From DATBDE01 sp036270095 (GTDB lineage: Bacteria; Actinomycetota; Thermoleophilia; Solirubrobacterales; Solirubrobacteraceae): 32,610 nucleotides of DNA. Of the stretch, positions 1 to 7,583 are shown piece by piece (the first letter of the stretch is position 1; each line of letters starts with the position of its first letter). The notes beneath the pieces were generated by a model. It was not told the DNA's origin. It saw only the letters and a program-made list of their open reading frames with translations, and ran no database searches. The stretch is from contig DATBDE010000088.1 of assembly GCA_036270095.1 (NCBI GenBank), positions 1 to 32,610 of the forward strand, in the 5' to 3' direction. Both the position numbers and the translations under genes were made by a program.

Positions 1-49
1 CGTAGCGGATGTCCTCGTACTCGCCGCCCGCCGTCCAGGTCGCTCCCAT
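1..49 (-). CDS. menB: 1,4-dihydroxy-2-naphthoyl-CoA synthase, 5' end only (partial)
   Basis: Only the first 16 codons lie in the window. Read on the minus strand from ATG at 49, they give MGATWTAGEYEDIRY, which resembles the MenB amino terminus (E. coli MenB has FEDIRYE in this place). MenB closes the second ring of the menaquinone precursor, acting directly after MenE, whose gene starts 25 bases away on the other strand. A TAGCCT hexamer (complement of 58-63) ends 8 bases before the ATG, the same arrangement as at most other lead genes here, which supports this start. The call rests on a short match plus the menE neighbour, so it is moderate. Another crotonase-family protein is the alternative. 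Confidence 0.55.
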   Translation of the reverse strand, partial: MGATWTAGGEYEDIRY

Positions 50-57
50 GGGCGTGC

Positions 58-67
58 AGGCTACTTT
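58..67. promoter_or_regulatory. Overlapping divergent -10 elements for menB and menE
   Basis: The minus-strand TAGCCT (58-63) faces menB and the plus-strand TACTTT (62-67) faces menE. They share the TA at 62-63. Spacing to the start codons is 8 and 6 bases, so both messages should be leaderless. No clear -35 element is visible. Confidence 0.55.
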
Positions 68-73
68 CAGCAG

Positions 74-1381
74 GTGCTCGTCGAATCCTGGCTCGCGCGC
101 GCGGCTCGCACGCGCCCCGAAGCGGTCGCGCTGCTGACCGCCGACGGGTCGTGCGGCTACGCGCAACTCGACCGCGCGGCGACGCGCGCCGCTCGCCGGC
201 TCGCCGCCCTCGGCGCGAAGCCCGGCGACCGCGTCGCGCTCGCGCTGCCCGCCGGGGCGGCCTTCGTCGCCGCCCTGCACGGCTGCCTGCGCATCGGCGC
301 GGTCGCGGTCCCGGTCGACCTGCGCCTGGGCGAGGCCGAGCGCGCGGCGGTCACGGCGGGGGTCAAGTCTTTCCTTGCAACACCGCAATCCAGTGCGGCA
401 AAGAAAGACTTGACCCCTGACCTGGCCGAGGACGCCCCGGCCATGGTCATCCACACCTCCGGCACCACGGGCGCCCCCCGGCCGGTCGTGCTCACCCACG
501 GCAACTGGGTCGCGCATGCGTGGGCCTCGGCCGCCGCGCTCGGCCACCCCGAGGACGAGCGGTGGCTGTGCTGCCTGCCGCTCTCCCACGTCGGCGGCCT
601 GGGGATCGTCGTGCGCGCCGCCGTCCACGCCACCACCGTCGTCCTGCACGAGCGCTTCGACGCCGAGCACGTCGCAACCGCGCTGCACGAGGGCGTCACC
701 GGCGCCTCGCTCGTGCCCACCATGCTCAAGCGAGTGCTCGACAGCGAGCCGCAGCGCCCGACGCTGCTGCGTTGCGCGCTGATCGGCGGCGGCCCGGTGC
801 CGCCCGAGCAGCTCGACCGCGCCCGCGCCGTCGGCATCCCCGTCGCCCAGACCTACGGCCTCACCGAGGCCTGCTCCCAGGTCACCGCCGAGGAGCCGGG
901 GGAGGCCACGAGCACCGCCGGCCGCCCGCTCCCCGGCACCGAGGTCGCCCTCGACGCCGGCGGCGAGATCCTCGTGCGCGGCCCCACCGTCGCACCGGCC
1001 GCGCGCGACGCCGACGGCTTCCTCCACACCGGGGACCTCGGGGTGCTCGACCGCCACGGCCGCCTGACCGTGGTCGGGCGCCGCAGCGAGACCATCGTCA
1101 CCGGCGGCGAGAACGTCGCCCCGGCCGAGGTCGAGGCCGCGCTCGAGGCCCATCCCGCCGTGGCCGAGGCCGCGGTGTTCGGCCGCGCCGACCCCGAGTG
1201 GGGCGAGCGGGTCGTGGCCGCGGTCGTGCTCCGGCCTGGCGCGAGCGCCGACGCCGAGGACCTGCGTGCCCACGCCGCGGGCCGCCTGGCCGGCTTCAAG
1301 GTGCCCAAGGAGATCGAGCGGCGCGACGAGCCGCTGCCCCGCACGGCCAGCGGCAAGCTGCGCCGGGCCGTCCTGCGCTGA
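74..1381 (+). CDS. menE: o-succinylbenzoate-CoA ligase (AMP-forming) carrying an in-frame palindromic insertion
   Basis: This 435-residue member of the acyl-adenylate-forming family probably activates o-succinylbenzoate to its CoA thioester for menaquinone synthesis. Visible motifs are the phosphate loop HTSGTTG (about residues 127-133), YGLTEA (about 260), TGDLG (about 320), GGENVAP (about 343) and the C-terminal PRTASGKLRR with the catalytic lysine near 428. The compact length and divergent menB favour MenE over a generic acyl-CoA ligase. GTG at 74 is chosen because TACTTT (62-67) ends 6 bases upstream. Residues about 95-116 (GVKSFLATPQSSAAKKDLTP) come from a palindromic DNA segment of lower GC that interrupts an otherwise ordinary linker before the phosphate loop. 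The reading frame stays open across it, so the protein may well be functional. Confidence 0.85.
   Translation: MLVESWLARAARTRPEAVALLTADGSCGYAQLDRAATRAARRLAALGAKPGDRVALALPAGAAFVAALHGCLRIGAVAVPVDLRLGEAERAAVTAGVKSFLATPQSSAAKKDLTPDLAEDAPAMVIHTSGTTGAPRPVVLTHGNWVAHAWASAAALGHPEDERWLCCLPLSHVGGLGIVVRAAVHATTVVLHERFDAEHVATALHEGVTGASLVPTMLKRVLDSEPQRPTLLRCALIGGGPVPPEQLDRARAVGIPVAQTYGLTEACSQVTAEEPGEATSTAGRPLPGTEVALDAGGEILVRGPTVAPAARDADGFLHTGDLGVLDRHGRLTVVGRRSETIVTGGENVAPAEVEAALEAHPAVAEAAVFGRADPEWGERVVAAVVLRPGASADAEDLRAHAAGRLAGFKVPKEIERRDEPLPRTASGKLRRAVLR
358..418. repeat. Palindromic element inserted in frame in menE
   Basis: The arms GGGGTCAAGTCTTTC (359-373) and GAAAGACTTGACCCC (403-417) are a perfect 15-base inverted repeat. 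Inside, TTGC (375-378) can pair with GCAA (398-401) and CGCA (384-387) with TGCG (394-397), giving one long hairpin. Base composition is close to 50% GC, against over 70% on both sides. The element encodes about 20 residues in the menE frame without a stop. I see no second copy in this window. Confidence 0.8.
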
Positions 1382-1429
1382 CCCGGGGAACCGGCGTCCC
1401 GGCGCGCGCGCAGGGTTATCTTGGGACCC

Positions 1430-2728
1430 ATGAAGCGCGCGTCATGGATGGCCGCTTCGGTGGGGATGATCGCCGCGCTTGCGTGTCCCCTCGCCGCGAG
1501 CGCGAAGACCGTCGTCGTGGACAGCAACGGGCCGACTGGCGCCTGCGGGGGCACGGCGCCGACGTGCCGCACGCTCACCGACGCCAGCAGCAGCAGCGTC
1601 ACCCTGCCCGGCGACACGGTCGAGGTGCGCCCCGGCTTCTACCCGGAGTCGCCCAGCTTCGGGCAGCAGGACCTCACGCTCAAGGGCACCGGAGCCGGCC
1701 CCGTCCTCATCGTCGGCACCCTGACCATCAGCAACCCCGGCGACATGACCGTCAGCCGCCTGCTGCTGGAGTCCGCCGACGGCTCCCCGCTCGCCTTCAC
1801 CGGCGCCCCGCCGCCGATCCCGCTCACCCACACCATCGTCGTCGAGGGCACCGGCCTGGTCACGGCCAAGAGCGCGCCGGCGATGAGCATGAGCCTCTCG
1901 CTGCTGGCCACCGAGACCGTCAACGCCGTCGTCCGCCACGTCAGCGCGGTCAACACCGGCGGCTCGGCCATCGCGCTGAACGCCAGCGGCGGCACCTTCA
2001 ACCCCACGGTCAAGAACTCGATCGCGCTCGGCGGCATCGAGCCCGGCGGCGCCAACGGCCCCAACAACGACACCGGGTCGAGCCCCACGAGCCTCTTCTG
2101 CGACGCCGCGCTGCACCTGGTCAACACGGCCTCGGCCCGCGGTGCCGGCGGCGCGCTGGACCCCGGCGAGGTGGGCGAGGACATCGACGGCGAATCGCGC
2201 GGCGCCACGCCCGACCGCGGCGCCGACCAGTACTCGAACAAGTGCGACCCGGCGCCCAACACCGCGCCGCCGTTGCCGCCCACGGGGCTGACGCCGGCCG
2301 TGGGCGGCGGCCCGGCCGCGCCCAGCGTCTCCATCGTCAGCCCCAACCAGGGCCAGAAGCTCACGCGCACGGCCAAGCGCCGCCGTCACTCGCACCGCAA
2401 GCCGAAGGCCAAGCCGCTCGCGTTCACCGGCACCGCGTCGGACCCGCTCGGCGTGACCAGCGTGCAGCTCGCGCTGCGCAAGACCGGCGGCGGCAGCACC
2501 ACATGCAAGTGGTTCGACGGCAAGCGGCTGGAGAAGGTCCCGTGCGCGCAGGTGATCCTGCTGCCGGCCACCGTGAGGACGTCGAGCTGGACGTACATGA
2601 TCCCGTCCAAGGCGAGCCTCCCGAAGGGCTCGTACCTGCTCTACGCCACCGGGGTCAACCGCGCCGGCGTGGCGCAGACCACGTTCTCGCCGACGGCGGG
2701 CAACGTCGTGGGCTTCAAGGTCAAGTAA
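1430..2728 (+). CDS. Secreted right-handed beta-helix protein with C-terminal Ig-like domain
   Basis: This is a 432-residue predicted exported protein of unknown function. It has a signal peptide (MKRASW followed by a hydrophobic stretch ending ASA, about residues 1-26). A low-complexity parallel beta-helix region of the pectate-lyase-like kind follows, recognisable by GDTVEVRPGFY near residue 65 and repeated short valine- and asparagine-rich strands. A proline-rich linker (about 275-300) then leads to a region starting VSIVSPNQGQ that looks like an Ig-type domain with a basic insert (RRRHSHRKPKAK). ATG at 1430 is preferred over an in-frame TTG at 1421 because TATCTT (1417-1422) ends 7 bases before it. 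No catalytic residues can be assigned, so a sugar-binding, surface or carbohydrate-lyase role is only possible. Confidence 0.75.
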   Translation: MKRASWMAASVGMIAALACPLAASAKTVVVDSNGPTGACGGTAPTCRTLTDASSSSVTLPGDTVEVRPGFYPESPSFGQQDLTLKGTGAGPVLIVGTLTISNPGDMTVSRLLLESADGSPLAFTGAPPPIPLTHTIVVEGTGLVTAKSAPAMSMSLSLLATETVNAVVRHVSAVNTGGSAIALNASGGTFNPTVKNSIALGGIEPGGANGPNNDTGSSPTSLFCDAALHLVNTASARGAGGALDPGEVGEDIDGESRGATPDRGADQYSNKCDPAPNTAPPLPPTGLTPAVGGGPAAPSVSIVSPNQGQKLTRTAKRRRHSHRKPKAKPLAFTGTASDPLGVTSVQLALRKTGGGSTTCKWFDGKRLEKVPCAQVILLPATVRTSSWTYMIPSKASLPKGSYLLYATGVNRAGVAQTTFSPTAGNVVGFKVK

Positions 2729-2736
2729 ACGCGCGC

Positions 2737-2742
2737 TAGCCT
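2737..2742 (+). promoter_or_regulatory. -10 element TAGCCT of the 2752 methyltransferase gene
   Basis: TAGCCT lies 9 bases before the ATG and matches the hexamer found upstream of five other lead genes in this window. The transcript would begin at or next to the start codon. Confidence 0.5.
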
Positions 2743-2751
2743 GGCGCGCGC

Positions 2752-3600
2752 ATGACCAACCCGACCGAATACCGCCAGGCCAGCCGCGATCGGTGGTCGC
2801 GCGCGGCGGCGGGTTGGTCGGAGCGGGCCGACGAGCTGCAGCAGGCGGCGATGCCGGTCTCGGCCTGGCTCGTCGACGCGATCAATCCGCAGCCGGGACA
2901 GACCGTGCTCGAGCTCGCCGCCGGCCCGGGCATCACGGGCTTCCTGGCCGCCGAGCTCATCACGCCCGGCGGCTGCCTGATCTCGAGCGACTTCGCGGAG
3001 CCCATGCTCGAGGTGGCGCGCCAGCGCGCGACCCAGCTCGGCCTCGACAACGTCGAGTTCCGCGTCGTCGACGCCGAGTCGATCGACCTCGACACCGCCA
3101 GCGTCGACGCCGTGCTGTGCCGCTGGGGCTACATGCTCATGGCGGACCCCGCGGCGGCGCTGAGCGAAACCCGCCGCGTCCTGCGCCCGGGCGGGCGCGT
3201 GGCGCTGGCGGCCTGGGACGCGGCGGAGACGAACCCGTGGGCCACGGCGACGATGCCGTCGCTGCTCAAGCGCAAGCTCATGCCGGTGCCCGACCCGAAG
3301 GACCCGGGCATGTTCGCGTTCGCCGGCCCGGGCAAGCTCGAGGGGCTGCTGGGCGACGCCGGCTTCCTCGACGTCGAGGTCGGCACCGTCGACGTCGAGA
3401 TGGTCTACGACGACGTCGGCGACTACCTCGCGATCACCACCGACTGCTCGCGGCCGTTCGCCGACGCCATGGCCGCCAGCGACGAAGCCACGCGCGCGGA
3501 GGTCGCGGAGGAGACCGGCCAGGCGCTCGAGCCCTTCCAGGCCGAGGGCGGCGGGCTGCGCGTGCCCGGGCGGACGCTGGTCGCCGCCGCCAGCGCGTGA
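2752..3600 (+). CDS. Class I SAM-dependent methyltransferase
   Basis: The product is a 282-residue soluble methyltransferase of the UbiE/Methyltransf_11 type. The SAM-binding motif I is VLELAAGPGITG (about residues 47-58). The acidic end of strand 2 is SSDFAEPML (about 82-90), motif post-I is VDAVLCRWGYML (about 120-131), and LRPGGRVALAAW is motif III (about 143-154). The substrate cannot be told from sequence. It lies just upstream of ilvC, which has its own promoter, so there is no firm functional link. A TAGCCT (2737-2742) ends 9 bases before the ATG, indicating an independent, probably leaderless transcript. A menaquinone methyltransferase is conceivable given menE/menB nearby, but nothing in the sequence proves it. 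Confidence 0.8.
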   Translation: MTNPTEYRQASRDRWSRAAAGWSERADELQQAAMPVSAWLVDAINPQPGQTVLELAAGPGITGFLAAELITPGGCLISSDFAEPMLEVARQRATQLGLDNVEFRVVDAESIDLDTASVDAVLCRWGYMLMADPAAALSETRRVLRPGGRVALAAWDAAETNPWATATMPSLLKRKLMPVPDPKDPGMFAFAGPGKLEGLLGDAGFLDVEVGTVDVEMVYDDVGDYLAITTDCSRPFADAMAASDEATRAEVAEETGQALEPFQAEGGGLRVPGRTLVAAASA

Positions 3601-3611
3601 CGCGGCTCCGC

Positions 3612-3617
3612 TAGCCT
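3612..3617 (+). promoter_or_regulatory. -10 element TAGCCT of ilvC
   Basis: TAGCCT ends 10 bases before the ilvC ATG. No ribosome-binding site lies between, which fits a leaderless message. Confidence 0.5.
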
Positions 3618-3627
3618 GATCCGCCCC

Positions 3628-4617
3628 ATGCTCTACGACAGGGACGCTGACCTCAGCAAGCTCGAAGGGAAGACCGTCGCCATCATCGGCTTCGGCTCCC
3701 AGGGCCACGCCCACGCCCTCAACCTCAAGGACTCGGGCGTCGACGTCGTTGTCGGGCTCCGCCCCGAGTCCTCCTCGGTGGCCAAGGCCGAGGCCGACGG
3801 GCTCATCGTGCTGCCCGTGCCCGAGGCCGCCTCGCGCGGCGACATCGTGATGATGCTCGTGCCCGACGAGCTGCACGGGTCGGTGTGGGACGAGGAGGTG
3901 AGCGACGGCATCGCCGCCGGCAACCTCCTCATGTTCGGCCACGGCTTCTCGATCCACTACGAGACCGTCACCCCGCCGCCCGACGTCGACGTCGCGATGG
4001 TCGCGCCCAAGGGCCCCGGCCACCTCGTGCGCCGCCAGTACGTCGAGGGCAACGGCGTCCCCTGCCTGCTCGCCGTGCACCAGGACGCGAGCGGTACCGC
4101 CCACGACGTCGCCCTCGCCTACGCCAAGGGCATCGGCGGCACGCGCGCCGGCGTAATCGAGACCACGTTCAAGGACGAGACCGAGACCGACCTGTTCGGC
4201 GAGCAGTCCGTCCTCTGCGGTGGCGTCACCGAGCTCGTCCGCGCGGGCTACGAGACGCTGGTCGACGCCGGCTACGACTCCAAGCTCGCGTACTTCGAGT
4301 GCCTGCACGAGCTCAAGCTGATCGTCGACCTGATGTACGAGAAGGGCATCAGCGGGATGCGTTACTCCATCTCCAACACGGCCGAGTACGGCGACATGAC
4401 GCGCGGCAGGCGCGTGATCGGCGAGCCCACGCGCGAGGCCATGAAGCAGATCCTGGCCGACATCCAGTCGGGGGAGTTCGCTCGCGAGTGGATCGCCGAG
4501 AACCGGGCGGGCCAGGAGAACTTCAAGCGCATGCGCGAGGAGCAGGCCAACCACCAGGTCGAGCGCGAGGGCAAGGAACTGCGCTCGATGATGGACTGGA
4601 TCGACACCGACTTCTGA
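3628..4617 (+). CDS. ilvC: Ketol-acid reductoisomerase (NADP+), class I
   Basis: IlvC isomerises and reduces acetolactate or acetohydroxybutyrate to the dihydroxy acids of valine, leucine and isoleucine synthesis. The 329-residue length is typical of the short class I enzyme. The Rossmann motif GFGSQGHAHALNLKDSG is at about residues 22-38, followed by a VVGLRPESSS loop whose arginine and serines fit NADPH preference. The knotted C-terminal domain shows the metal-binding DETETDLFGEQ (about 189-199) and ECLHELKLIVDLMYEKGI (about 230-247). It has its own promoter and is followed by a hairpin, so it is probably monocistronic. The acetolactate synthase and dihydroxyacid dehydratase genes are not adjacent. 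Confidence 0.97.
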   Translation: MLYDRDADLSKLEGKTVAIIGFGSQGHAHALNLKDSGVDVVVGLRPESSSVAKAEADGLIVLPVPEAASRGDIVMMLVPDELHGSVWDEEVSDGIAAGNLLMFGHGFSIHYETVTPPPDVDVAMVAPKGPGHLVRRQYVEGNGVPCLLAVHQDASGTAHDVALAYAKGIGGTRAGVIETTFKDETETDLFGEQSVLCGGVTELVRAGYETLVDAGYDSKLAYFECLHELKLIVDLMYEKGISGMRYSISNTAEYGDMTRGRRVIGEPTREAMKQILADIQSGEFAREWIAENRAGQENFKRMREEQANHQVEREGKELRSMMDWIDTDF

Positions 4618-4626
4618 TGTCAGGGT

Positions 4627-4645
4627 GGTCGGGCGAAGCCCGACC
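4627..4645 (+). terminator. Hairpin after ilvC, possible terminator without a U-tract
   Basis: GGTCGGGC and GCCCGACC form a perfect 8-bp stem with a GAA loop, 10 bases after the ilvC stop. No run of T follows, so it may be a weak terminator or a 3'-end stabiliser. Confidence 0.5.
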
Positions 4646-4670
4646 CCGACTAGCCCGCTCCGGGCCGCGC

Positions 4671-4676
4671 TACACT
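4671..4676 (+). promoter_or_regulatory. -10 element of the riboswitch-controlled aminotransferase-serA operon
   Basis: TACACT sits 7 bases before the first paired base of the ZTP aptamer (4684), exactly where a promoter should be if the RNA starts with the aptamer. The same hexamer precedes argH and the arsR gene here. Confidence 0.55.
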
Positions 4677-4683
4677 CGCCGAA

Positions 4684-4754
4684 GCCGTCGCGACTGGCGT
4701 CCTAGGGTGGAGCACCACCGGGGAACGACGGCCGAACCGCCGCACGCCTGGGCA
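4684..4754 (+). ncRNA. ZTP/ZMP (pfl) riboswitch aptamer
   Basis: The segment carries the conserved blocks of the pfl motif in order: CGACTGGCG (4691-4699), a GGTGG/CCACC hairpin (4706-4719), CCGGGGAACGACGG (4719-4732) and ACGCCTGGGCA (4744-4754). P1 is formed by GCCGTCG (4684-4690) with CGACGGC (4726-4732). GGCG (4696-4699) can form the pseudoknot with CGCC (4745-4748). This family binds the purine intermediates ZMP and ZTP, which accumulate when 10-formyl-tetrahydrofolate is short, and switches one-carbon and purine genes on. A small GTCG/CGAC hairpin (4760-4771) and the GAGGA ribosome site (4773-4777) follow, with no U-tract. Control of translation is therefore more likely than termination. 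Confidence 0.9.
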
Positions 4755-4785
4755 CTCCCGTCGAAACCGACCGAGGACCACGCTG

Positions 4786-5967
4786 ATGCCCGACGCCAAT
4801 CCCTTCATCAAGCAGTACCTGATGACCGCCGGCCCGACGCCGCTGCCGCCGCGCGTCTCGCAGGTGATGGCCGAGCCGGTCCTGTACCACCGCGCCCCGG
4901 CCGGCGTGGAGCTGTACACGCGCGTCCTGCAGCGCCTGCCGGCCGTGTTCCGGACCGAGAACGACGTGCAGCTGTTCAGCTCCAGCGGCTCCGGTGGCAT
5001 GGAGTCCGCCGTCGCCAACCTCGTGCGCCCGGGCGACCGCGTCCTCGCCTGCGCCGCTGGCAAGTTCGGCGAGCGCTGGATCGAGCTCGGCGAGGCCTAC
5101 GGCGCCGACGTGGTCCGCTACGAGCCCGGCTGGGGCGCCCGCCTGGACCCGGCCGAGGTCGAGCGCCTGCTGGGCGAAAACCCCGAGGTCAACGTCGTGC
5201 TCGCCACCCAGTCCGAGACCTCCACCGGCGTCGTGCACGACGTGCGCGCGCTGGCCCAGGTCGCGCAGGAGCGCAACGCGTTCCTCGTCGTCGACGCCAT
5301 CTCGGGCCTCGGCGCGGCCGACCTGCGCCAGGACGAGTGGGGCATCGACGTCGTCGTCGGCGGCTCGCAGAAGGCGCTGATGTCCCCGCCCGGCATGGGC
5401 TTCGTCTCCGCCTCCCAGCGCGCGCTCGACTTCGCCGCCGAGCGCCCGGGCGGCCGTTACTACTTCGACTGGGCCCGCACCGTCGGCGCCCAGCGCAAGG
5501 ACCCGCCGAACTCGCCCTTCACCCCGCCGGTGACGCTGCTGGCCGCGCTGGACGTGGCCCTCGAGCTCATCGAGGAGGAGGGGTTGGACAACGCGCTCGC
5601 CCGCCACGACCTGCTCGCCCGCGCCACCCGCGCCGGCGTGGCCGCGATCGGCCTGGAGCTGTTCGGCGATCCCGACGACCGCTCCACCGTGGTGACCGCC
5701 ATCGCGGTGCCCGAGGACGTCGACGGCGCCAAGCTGCCCAAGCTGCTGCGCGACCGCTACGGCATCACCGCCAACGGCGGCCAGAGCCAGCTGAGCGGCA
5801 AGATCCTGCGCATCGCCCACACCGGCTACTTCGGCGCTTTCGACATCCTCACGTCGCTGTCGGGGCTGGAGATGGCGCTGGTCGAGCTCGGCCACCCGGT
5901 CGAGCAGGGCGCCGGCGTCGGCGCGGCCCAGCGCGTGTTCGTGGACGCCGGCGTCCCGGTCGCCTAG
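4786..5967 (+). CDS. Class V PLP aminotransferase (serine-glyoxylate / phosphoserine type)
   Basis: This 393-residue fold-type I PLP enzyme belongs to the alanine/serine-glyoxylate aminotransferase family. It opens with MTAGPTPLPPRV, contains SSSGSGGMESAVANL (about residues 66-80), the PLP aspartate in FLVVDAISGLGA (about 167-178), and the Schiff-base lysine in GGSQKALMSPPG (about 197). Its stop overlaps the serA start by one base (TAGTG), so the two are translationally coupled. Working with SerA it most simply acts as the phosphoserine aminotransferase of serine synthesis. Family members also use glyoxylate to make glycine, and sequence alone does not separate these. A ZTP riboswitch in its 5' leader ties it to one-carbon supply. 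A GAGGA site lies 8 bases before the ATG. Confidence 0.85.
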   Translation: MPDANPFIKQYLMTAGPTPLPPRVSQVMAEPVLYHRAPAGVELYTRVLQRLPAVFRTENDVQLFSSSGSGGMESAVANLVRPGDRVLACAAGKFGERWIELGEAYGADVVRYEPGWGARLDPAEVERLLGENPEVNVVLATQSETSTGVVHDVRALAQVAQERNAFLVVDAISGLGAADLRQDEWGIDVVVGGSQKALMSPPGMGFVSASQRALDFAAERPGGRYYFDWARTVGAQRKDPPNSPFTPPVTLLAALDVALELIEEEGLDNALARHDLLARATRAGVAAIGLELFGDPDDRSTVVTAIAVPEDVDGAKLPKLLRDRYGITANGGQSQLSGKILRIAHTGYFGAFDILTSLSGLEMALVELGHPVEQGAGVGAAQRVFVDAGVPVA

Positions 5968-7571
5968 TGGCCGCCCGCGTCCTCGTCAAGGAGCGGATCG
6001 GCGAGCCGGGGGTCGCGCGCCTGCGCGCAGCCGGCCTGGACGTCGACCTCGGGCTGGACTGGGAGGACGGCGAGCTCGCCGAGCGCATCGGCGCCTACGA
6101 CGGCATCCTGATTCGCTCGTCCACCAAGCTCACCGCCGACCTGATCGAGCGCGCCGACCGCCTGCGGGTCATCGGCCGCGCCGGTGTGGGCGTCGAGAAC
6201 GTCGACGTGCCCGCTGCGACCAAGCGCGGGATCGTCGTTGCCAACGCGCCCCAATCCAACGTGGTCACGGCGGCCGAGCACACGATGGCCCTGCTGCTGG
6301 CGCTGGCCCGCAACATCCCCCAGGCCGACGCGTCGTTGCACGCCGGGCGCTGGGACCGCGCGAAGTACAGCGGCGTCGAGCTCTACGACAAGACCCTCGG
6401 CATCGTCGGGTTCGGGCGCATCGGACAGCTCGTAGCCGAGCGGGCGCGCGGCTTCGGCATGCGCGTCGTCGCCTACGACCCCTACGTGGGGGCCGAGCGG
6501 TACCGCGACCTCGGCGTCGACCGCGCCGAGACCTCGGACGACCTCTACGGCCGGGCCGACTTCGTCACCATCCACCTGCCCAAGACGCCCGACACCGAGG
6601 GCTGGCTCGACGCCGACGCCTTCGCGAAGATGCGCGACGGGGTGCGCGTCCTGAACGTGGCCCGCGGACCGCTGGTGGTCGACGAGGACCTGCAGGCGGC
6701 CCTGGACAGCGGCAAGGTGGCCGGCGCGGCCCTCGATGTGTTCCGCAGCGAGCCGATCACCGAGCACCCGCTGTTCGCCTATCCCAACGTGATCGTGACC
6801 CCGCACCTGGGCGCTTCGACGGCCGAGGCCACCGACCGCGCCGGCGAGCAGGCCGCCGAGCAGGTGGTCGCCGCCCTGACCGGCGGCGTGGTCTCGACCG
6901 CGGTCAACATCCCCGCCATCCCGCCCGAGGACTGGGAGGCGGTGGGTCCGTACCTGCCGCTGTGCGAGCAGCTCGGCCGCATCGGCGCGGCTCTGGCCGA
7001 AGGCGGCTCGATCGATCGCGTCGAGGTCGAGTTCCTCGGCCGCCTGGCCGAGCGCGACGACCGCCTGTTGACGATCGCGGTGCTCAACGGCGTGCTGGCC
7101 GGCCACACCGAGGAGGAGGTCAACTACGTCAACGCCCCGGCCTTGGCCGAGGAGCGCGGCATCGTCGTCTCCGAGACCAAGGAGCCGGTCGCGCGCGACT
7201 TCGCCGACCTCATCCGCGTGACCGTCGAGGGCGCGGGCGTGCGCGAGCGGGTCGTGGGCACGGTCTTCGGGCGCGTCAACCGGCCGCACCTGCTCGAGGC
7301 CTGGGGGCAGCGCTTCAACGTGCAGATCGACCCCCACGTGACCCTGTTCCGCTACTCCGACGTGCCCGGGATGGTGGGCCGCGTGGGCACCGCCCTGGGC
7401 GAGGCGGGGATCAACATCCTGTCCGCCGCCGTGGGGCACCGCCCCGGCGAGACCGACGGCCGCGAGGCGGTGATGGTGCTTACGACCGACGCGCCGGTGC
7501 CGCCCGAGGTGCTGGAGCGCATCGTGGCCACCGACGGCTTCGTGGACGGACGCACGCTCTCGCTGCAATAG
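5967..7571 (+). CDS. serA: D-3-phosphoglycerate dehydrogenase, long form with ACT domain
   Basis: SerA oxidises 3-phosphoglycerate to 3-phosphohydroxypyruvate with NAD, the first step of serine synthesis. At 534 residues it is the long type: catalytic plus Rossmann domains (about 1-310), an allosteric substrate-binding domain (about 320-450) and a C-terminal ACT domain (about 455-530, starting HVTLFRYSDVPGMVGRVG). Visible motifs are GRAGVGVENVDV, the nucleotide loop GFGRIGQ (about 148-154), VNVARGPLV and the catalytic histidine in TPHLGAST (about 276-283). ACT domains of this family usually bind serine for feedback inhibition. GTG at 5967 overlaps the preceding stop by one base and gives the expected N-terminus VLVKERIG. 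Confidence 0.96.
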   Translation: MAARVLVKERIGEPGVARLRAAGLDVDLGLDWEDGELAERIGAYDGILIRSSTKLTADLIERADRLRVIGRAGVGVENVDVPAATKRGIVVANAPQSNVVTAAEHTMALLLALARNIPQADASLHAGRWDRAKYSGVELYDKTLGIVGFGRIGQLVAERARGFGMRVVAYDPYVGAERYRDLGVDRAETSDDLYGRADFVTIHLPKTPDTEGWLDADAFAKMRDGVRVLNVARGPLVVDEDLQAALDSGKVAGAALDVFRSEPITEHPLFAYPNVIVTPHLGASTAEATDRAGEQAAEQVVAALTGGVVSTAVNIPAIPPEDWEAVGPYLPLCEQLGRIGAALAEGGSIDRVEVEFLGRLAERDDRLLTIAVLNGVLAGHTEEEVNYVNAPALAEERGIVVSETKEPVARDFADLIRVTVEGAGVRERVVGTVFGRVNRPHLLEAWGQRFNVQIDPHVTLFRYSDVPGMVGRVGTALGEAGINILSAAVGHRPGETDGREAVMVLTTDAPVPPEVLERIVATDGFVDGRTLSLQ

Positions 7572-7574
7572 CCT
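7569..7574 (+). promoter_or_regulatory. -10 element TAGCCT of the 7584 oxidoreductase gene, made from the serA stop codon
   Basis: The serA TAG (7569-7571) is the first half of this TAGCCT, which ends 9 bases before the next ATG. Confidence 0.5.
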
Positions 7575-7583
7575 TCCCGCCCG

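Noticed and set aside
1382..1402. CCGGG/CCCGG pairing after menE as a terminator
   Set aside because: The stem is only five pairs with a long loop and no U-tract, and such pairings are expected by chance at this GC content.
2641..4554. Long open frame of 637 codons on the minus strand opposite the methyltransferase and ilvC
   Set aside because: Composition is typical of the antisense frame of GC-rich genes (repeated valine, glycine, histidine and aspartate), with no recognisable domain; both plus-strand genes are clear.
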